DNA of 64,000 nt, from assembly GCA_013365365.1 (NCBI GenBank), contig JABVXU010000032.1, forward strand, positions 124,001 to 188,000, given 5' to 3'. Made by a program: the position numbers and the translations under genes. Source of the DNA: Cruorifilaria tuberocauda. Lineage: Eukaryota; Nematoda; Chromadorea; Rhabditida; Onchocercidae. Under the pieces are notes generated by a model. The model was not told the DNA's origin. It ran no database searches and saw nothing but the letters and a program-made list of their open reading frames with translations. Below, piece by piece: positions 59,408 through 64,000 of the stretch (position 1 is its first letter; each line of letters opens with the position of its first letter).

Positions 59408-61693
59408 ATGGTGAAAATAGTTGATGTACTACTGCCACTTCCAATTGACCAATTATTTTCCTATGAAATCGGGGAAAATACTGAAATTTCGGTTGGAGAC
59501 TATGTAGTAGTGCCATTTAGTAAGAAACGTTTAATCGGTATAGTTTGGAAATATGGTATGGAAAACAGTCGCAAATTGAAACTTATTGAACAAAAGATCA
59601 ATTTACCAAGTGTTAGACCAAAATTGATTGCGTTTGCAGAGTGGGTTGCACGATACAACTTGATACCTATTGGTATGCTCGCTAAGGCAATAATGGGTGG
59701 AGTATTAAGGGTAAACCAAATATACAGGTCAGTTTGCGCTGAACAAAAGCATGGAGTAAGTAAGAAAAAATGCCGATTGAGTATTGAACAACAAACTGCT
59801 AGTGATATAATACTAAAGAACTTAAATAAGTATTCAGTAACATTGCTTGATGGTGAAACTGGATCTGGTAAAACTGAAGTCTACCTTTCTGTAATTGAGC
59901 ATTTGATTGGAAATTACAATGCTTCTCATACTGTTCAGAATGATACTCAGACTTTGCCATCACTATGTACAGGTACTAGGATACAGAAAAAAAAGTTAGT
60001 ATCAAGTGTTCAATTATGTAAACATTGTAATATAAGGGCTCTTTCTGCTGAAGATGATATTGCTCAGACAGCCAAACACTGTAGCAAAAGAAAATTAATT
60101 ATAAATGAACATGACAAACAGTTACTTAATAAAGGTTGTGTTCCATCGCTTGATGCTGAAACAGCACTAGGGGATATTGGAATAACTTCTAGAGAAGAAA
60201 ATGTACAAGTTTTGATCCTATTGCCTGAAATTGTTTTGACTTCACAATTAGTGAATCGTATTCAGGATCAAATATCAAGAAGTTTAGCTCAGTGGCATTC
60301 AGAGCTCACTCCAAAAACTCGCTGGAATAATTGGCTCAATATAACAAATGGAAATGTGCAGATAATTATAGGGGCAAGGTCGGCACTTTTTTTGCCTTAT
60401 AAAAATCTAAAATTGATCATTATTGATGAAGAACATGATTCGTCTTTTAAACAGGAACAAGGAATTGTATATAATGCTCGAGATATGGCAATAGTTTTAG
60501 CTAAAGTTGAAAATATTCCGATAATTCTATCGTCAGCTACTCCTTTGCTTGAAACTATTTACCATGTTAAGAGTGGAAATTACAATTATATAAGATTAAA
60601 TAGGAGATTTGGTAGTGCAGGGTTGCCTCTCATTAAAGTGATAGATATGAGAAAGAACAGGCAGTGGATCTCCAATGAGCTTTTTGAAGGCATAAGACAG
60701 GCTATAGTGAAAAATTGCCAAGTTATGCTTTTCCTAAATCGTCGAGGATATGCTCAGCTTGCAGTTTGTAAAAAATGTGGATATAAAATTTCCTGTCTAA
60801 ATTGCTCTGTTTGGCTTACATACCACAGGAAAAAGAATATTCTTTTATGTCATCATTGCTCTTATCAATTGATTTTTCCAGAAAAATGTCCTAATTGCAA
60901 GAATGGACAGCCATTGTCTCTTTACGGTGTAGGTGTTGAAAAATTGCTTGAGGAGACAGTAAAGTTAATACCAAATGTGAAAACTGTGGTCATAAGTAGT
61001 GATCAAAAGTCTAACATTATTGATTTAGTGTTGAAAGAAGAAGTGAATGTTATAATTGGCACACAAATAATTGCTAAAGGACATAATTTCCCCAAATTAA
61101 CTTTGGTTGGAGTAATAAATGCAGATTTAAGTCTTGATAACCCTGATCTGAGGGCGGCAGAAAAAACGTATCAGTTATTGCATCAAGTTGCAGGAAGATC
61201 TGGTAGGTTCAATGAAAAAGGAACTGTGATAGTGCAGACAAATAACCCTGAAAGTTTGATAATAAAAACTTTGCAGTATCAAAAAAGAAACTTATTTTAT
61301 GAAATCGAACTTAAATTGAGGCAAAGAGCAAAAATGCCACCGTTTAGCAGATTGATAGCACTTATAATTTGTGGTATAAATCAAATTGCGACACAAGAAG
61401 CAGCAAGCAAAATAACGAGCCTTTTATATAATCAATGTTTGGCTACTGTCCCTTCTGTGTTGCCATTTCAGAATATGAAAACTGAGCTTGGAAAGCAGGA
61501 ATTTGAAATTTTTGGTCCGTCACCAGCAATAATAAACTTTCTAAATAAGAGATATCGATATAGGATCTTACTAAAGATGTATAACAGACATTGTTTGTCT
61601 ATGCAAAAGAAGCTTAAATCTTGGATTAGAGATTGTAACTTTAATTCAAATATTACAGTTATAGTAGATGTTGATCCTATAAGTTTTTTTTAG
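59408..61693 (+). CDS. priA: Primosomal replication-restart helicase PriA, with a ~95-residue insertion
   Basis: Restarts stalled forks as a 3'-to-5' superfamily 2 helicase. The 761-residue protein is about 100 longer than rickettsial PriA. Motif I (Walker A GETGSGKTEVYLSV) is at 149-162 and motif Ia (VLILLPEIVLTSQL) at 268-281; these are normally about 15-20 residues apart, so about 95 residues (170-265) are inserted. DEEHDSSFKQEQG (340) is motif II. The zinc-binding cysteines are present in CKKCGYKISCLNC and CHHCSYQL, with CPNC following. The insertion is in frame, Lys/Ser-rich and contains its own cysteines (LCKHCNIRA). Confidence 0.95.
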   Translation: MVKIVDVLLPLPIDQLFSYEIGENTEISVGDYVVVPFSKKRLIGIVWKYGMENSRKLKLIEQKINLPSVRPKLIAFAEWVARYNLIPIGMLAKAIMGGVLRVNQIYRSVCAEQKHGVSKKKCRLSIEQQTASDIILKNLNKYSVTLLDGETGSGKTEVYLSVIEHLIGNYNASHTVQNDTQTLPSLCTGTRIQKKKLVSSVQLCKHCNIRALSAEDDIAQTAKHCSKRKLIINEHDKQLLNKGCVPSLDAETALGDIGITSREENVQVLILLPEIVLTSQLVNRIQDQISRSLAQWHSELTPKTRWNNWLNITNGNVQIIIGARSALFLPYKNLKLIIIDEEHDSSFKQEQGIVYNARDMAIVLAKVENIPIILSSATPLLETIYHVKSGNYNYIRLNRRFGSAGLPLIKVIDMRKNRQWISNELFEGIRQAIVKNCQVMLFLNRRGYAQLAVCKKCGYKISCLNCSVWLTYHRKKNILLCHHCSYQLIFPEKCPNCKNGQPLSLYGVGVEKLLEETVKLIPNVKTVVISSDQKSNIIDLVLKEEVNVIIGTQIIAKGHNFPKLTLVGVINADLSLDNPDLRAAEKTYQLLHQVAGRSGRFNEKGTVIVQTNNPESLIIKTLQYQKRNLFYEIELKLRQRAKMPPFSRLIALIICGINQIATQEAASKITSLLYNQCLATVPSVLPFQNMKTELGKQEFEIFGPSPAIINFLNKRYRYRILLKMYNRHCLSMQKKLKSWIRDCNFNSNITVIVDVDPISFF

Positions 61694-62724
61694 AGGAGCA
61701 TTGAAAAATGCTAATCAAAAATCAGTTATTGTTCATGTTTTTGATAAATTATGTTAACCTTTTTGATTGGACTCTTTTTTTAACAAAACTTGTTTCTTGT
61801 TATATCATTGATTATTAATAGCTTAGAGTAAAAATGATCATACAATTAAGTTTCTGAGTTTCTGTAAAAATTATCAAATTGTAATAAAATAAGCATTTAT
61901 TCTAGTGAACCTGACTTATAATGATGAAATAGAGTTTGCTGATTTCGATTATGCACTTGATGATAAAAGGCATTATGTGTAAAGAATGTGTGCTATATTT
62001 TCATTGTTTTACAGCACAGAGATCCTGAAGGGATTGTGGTACATAAATATGCTTCTTTATAGGGTGTAGAATTTGATAAAGCTTTCGGAGTAATGGTAAA
62101 TGTTGTATAAAAAGTAACTTAATGTGTAATAGAAATATACTAAGACTTATCTAATCTTTCAGAAGAAAATAGCAATGTGTTTACTTGCAAGCCATCAAAG
62201 TAGTGGCACGCAAGCAGCAGAATTCTTTAACATAAAGAAGAGAAGAGAGGTGTTTTTTTTGAATTTAGCTCAGGTAAAGGTAAGATCTATGTTGTAATAA
62301 TTTATTAGTATTGTAATAAGTTTTTCTTAATATTGAAATAGCAGTTAAGTTCGATATATTATTTCTTTATTAGAATTTAAACAAATTAAAATGATATAAA
62401 GTGTTGTTACTGATTCTAAATTTTCTCCCATTTATATAATTAATGTAGAGAAGCTGAGTAATTTATTAGAAAAATTTTGGAAAAGAATCCACTAACCCAT
62501 TTACCTTAATGTAAACTATTCTTATAGTAATAAATTAGAGATATCTCAATGACTCACTTTTAGATTCTAAAATTAACATAATCACTTCTTATCGATTTCC
62601 TAGTCTATAGACAAAATATAGCTCTTTTCTTCTCTTCCTTAATATTTGTTTGCAGAAACTAGAAAACTGCTGTAGATTCTTTGCTAATGTGATATTATAG
62701 TTATGTGGTCATGAACAAGCAAAT
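61694..62724. other. 1-kb decayed intergenic stretch before sdhA
   Basis: Holds a coding-like remnant (61905-62109), listed, and other stop-rich sequence. No RNA or mobile element was recognised. Confidence 0.45.
61905..62109 (+). pseudogene. Coding-like remnant, unknown family
   Basis: An acidic 25-codon patch (NDEIEFADFDYALDDKRHYV) ends at TAA at 61980, and a second protein-like patch in another frame (HRDPEGIVVHKYASL, then stop, then GVEFDKAFGVMVNVV and stop) follows near 62015-62109. This looks like a decayed gene; the family is not recognised. Confidence 0.3.
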
Positions 62725-64000
62725 ATGAATAAGCCTGCCTATGAGATTATAGAACATGAGTATGACGTAGTAGTAGTAGGTGCAGGTGGAGCAGGGTTAA
62801 GGGCAACACTTGGAATGGCCTCTACTAATTTTTCAGTTGCTTGTATCTCTAAGGTTTTCCCTACACGCAGTCATACAGTTGCAGCACAAGGTGGAATTAG
62901 TGCAGCTTTAGGTAATATTGCTGAGGATGACTGGCGCTGGCATATATATGATACAGTAAAAGGATCAGACTGGCTTGGTGATCAAGATGCAATAGAATAT
63001 ATGTGTAAAAATGCTGCTAATGCTGTTATTGAACTTGAAAATTTCGGTGTACCATTTTCTCGCACAAGAGAGGGTAAAATATACCAGCGCTCCTTTGGAG
63101 GGATGACAACTCACTTTGGTAAAGGAGGGTCAGCTCAGCGTACTTGTGCAGCAGCTGATAAGACTGGACACGCAATACTTCACACTCTATATCAGCAGTG
63201 CCTTAAGTTCAATGCTGAATTTTTTGTTGAATACTTTGTGATTGATTTGATTATGGATAACAGAACTGGAGCTTGCTGTGGAGTCCTTGCTTGGTCACTG
63301 TGTGATGGTACGTTACATAAATTTCGTGCACATTCAGTAGTGTTAGCAACTGGTGGATATGGACGTGTTTACTTCTCTGCAACAAGTGCACACACATGTA
63401 CGGGTGATGGCAATGGTATGGTAATAAGAGTTGGATTGCCACTTGAAGATATGGAATTTGTACAGTTTCATCCAACAGGAATATACGGATCTGGGTGCTT
63501 AATGACGGAAGGATGTCGTGGGGAAGGTGGGTACCTTATTAATTCTCATGGTGAAAGATTCATGGAACGCTATGCACCTAAGGCAAAGGACTTAGCTTCT
63601 CGTGACGTAGTGAGTCGTGCAATAACAATTGAGATTAGGGAAGGGAAAGGAGTTGGACCAAGAAAAGATCATGTATATTTAACTATAGCACACCTTGATC
63701 CAGAAGTAATAAAACTTAGGCTTCCTGGGATTAGTGAAACTGCAAAAACTTTTGCAGGAGTCGATGTTACTAGAGATCCAATACCGGTTATTCCAACTGT
63801 ACACTATAATATGGGTGGCATTCCAACAAATTATTATGGAGAGGTAATCACATTAAAAGAAGGCAAGGAAGAAGTGGTGGAAGGATTATTTGCAATTGGG
63901 GAGGCAGCATGTATTTCTGTGCATGGTGCAAATCGACTTGGTTCTAACTCGCTTCTTGATCTTGTAGTTTTTGGTAGGGCTGCAGCGCTAAGGGCAAAGG
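62725..64000 (+). CDS. sdhA: Succinate dehydrogenase flavoprotein subunit, 3'-truncated by window edge
   Basis: TCA-cycle/complex II subunit that oxidises succinate to fumarate, with covalent FAD. ATG 62725 opens a frame that runs off the window end (about 425 residues visible). The N-terminal FAD fold is [14 protein letters not shown], the covalent-FAD His is in [20 protein letters not shown], and the catalytic region has [29 protein letters not shown] and [12 protein letters not shown]. No stop is seen within the window, so the gene is intact as far as visible. Confidence 0.96.
   Translation, partial: MNKPAYEIIEHEYDVVVVGAGGAGLRATLGMASTNFSVACISKVFPTRSHTVAAQGGISAALGNIAEDDWRWHIYDTVKGSDWLGDQDAIEYMCKNAANAVIELENFGVPFSRTREGKIYQRSFGGMTTHFGKGGSAQRTCAAADKTGHAILHTLYQQCLKFNAEFFVEYFVIDLIMDNRTGACCGVLAWSLCDGTLHKFRAHSVVLATGGYGRVYFSATSAHTCTGDGNGMVIRVGLPLEDMEFVQFHPTGIYGSGCLMTEGCRGEGGYLINSHGERFMERYAPKAKDLASRDVVSRAITIEIREGKGVGPRKDHVYLTIAHLDPEVIKLRLPGISETAKTFAGVDVTRDPIPVIPTVHYNMGGIPTNYYGEVITLKEGKEEVVEGLFAIGEAACISVHGANRLGSNSLLDLVVFGRAAALRAK

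Noticed and set aside
63251..63475. Minus-strand frame inside sdhA
   Set aside because: Antisense shadow of a strongly conserved gene.
1..64000. CRISPR array, insertion sequence, prophage, rRNA, tmRNA or RNase P RNA
   Set aside because: No regularly spaced direct repeats, transposase, integrase or structural phage genes, and no hallmark of these RNA genes was found by eye; small RNAs could still be missed.

Overview
The window is a 64-kb chromosomal segment from an obligate intracellular alphaproteobacterium. The most likely source is Wolbachia (Rickettsiales, Anaplasmataceae), probably a strain of the filarial-nematode (mutualist) type. The DNA is very AT-rich and codon use is AT-biased. 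Long stretches of about 0.3-2 kb hold no intact gene, only decayed coding remnants. The gene set is reduced but keeps purine, haem, isoprenoid and phospholipid biosynthesis. I see no insertion sequence, prophage, ankyrin-repeat gene, CRISPR array or rRNA operon. Genus and host are inferred from gene content and protein style; no database search was run.

Layout. 1-3.7 kb: purC (5' end outside the window), convergent purM, a frameshifted chpT-like gene (CtrA phosphorelay), then a probable replication origin with two perfect DnaA boxes and a CtrA-type site directly before hemE. 3.7-9.6 kb: hemE, an aspartate aminotransferase, an MFS transporter and glyA. 11-18.8 kb: dusB, a membrane-anchored Ulp1-type cysteine protease ending in a CaaX-like tetrapeptide, serS, purD, guaA, terC. 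19-28.7 kb: mnhE, purN, an M16 peptidase pair, lspA-ribF, a glutaredoxin, a protein of unknown function, a frameshifted 3-methyladenine DNA glycosylase, ruvB-ruvA. 29.8-33.8 kb: plsY, an alanine/Na+ symporter, pssA-psd. 35-48.7 kb: tpiA, ispDF, a divergent haem-copper oxidase subunit I-like protein, nuoE-tgt, an MnhD-like antiporter subunit, a membrane-anchored FKBP-like protein with ispA, and acpP-fabF. 49-64 kb: an AEC-family transporter, gatA, tRNA-Glu, rnc, pyrD, tRNA-Cys, class I-type fba, clpA, priA with an unusual insertion, and the start of sdhA (3' end outside the window).

How the genes fit together. Five genes serve purine and GMP synthesis (purC, purM, purD, purN, guaA) and pyrD serves pyrimidines. 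glyA supplies one-carbon units to purN. ispDF and ispA make isoprenoids. plsY, psd and pssA build phosphatidylethanolamine, while acpP and fabF supply acyl chains. fba and tpiA belong to a gluconeogenic triose pathway. nuoE, sdhA, the oxidase-like protein and the Mrp-type subunits belong to respiration and ion-gradient energetics. Several gene pairs overlap by 4 nt and are probably translationally coupled: ruvA-ruvB, psd-pssA, ribF-lspA, acpP-fabF, nuoE-tgt and ispA-FKBP-like.

Most notable: (i) the Ulp1-type protease has a complete catalytic set, two N-terminal membrane segments and a C-terminal Cys-Ser-Ile-Met, a candidate host-prenylated effector; (ii) the origin region contains a CtrA-type site and lies next to a chpT broken in an A9 tract; (iii) PriA carries an insertion of about 95 residues between helicase motifs; (iv) several hairpins and structured palindromes lie in the otherwise decayed intergenic DNA.
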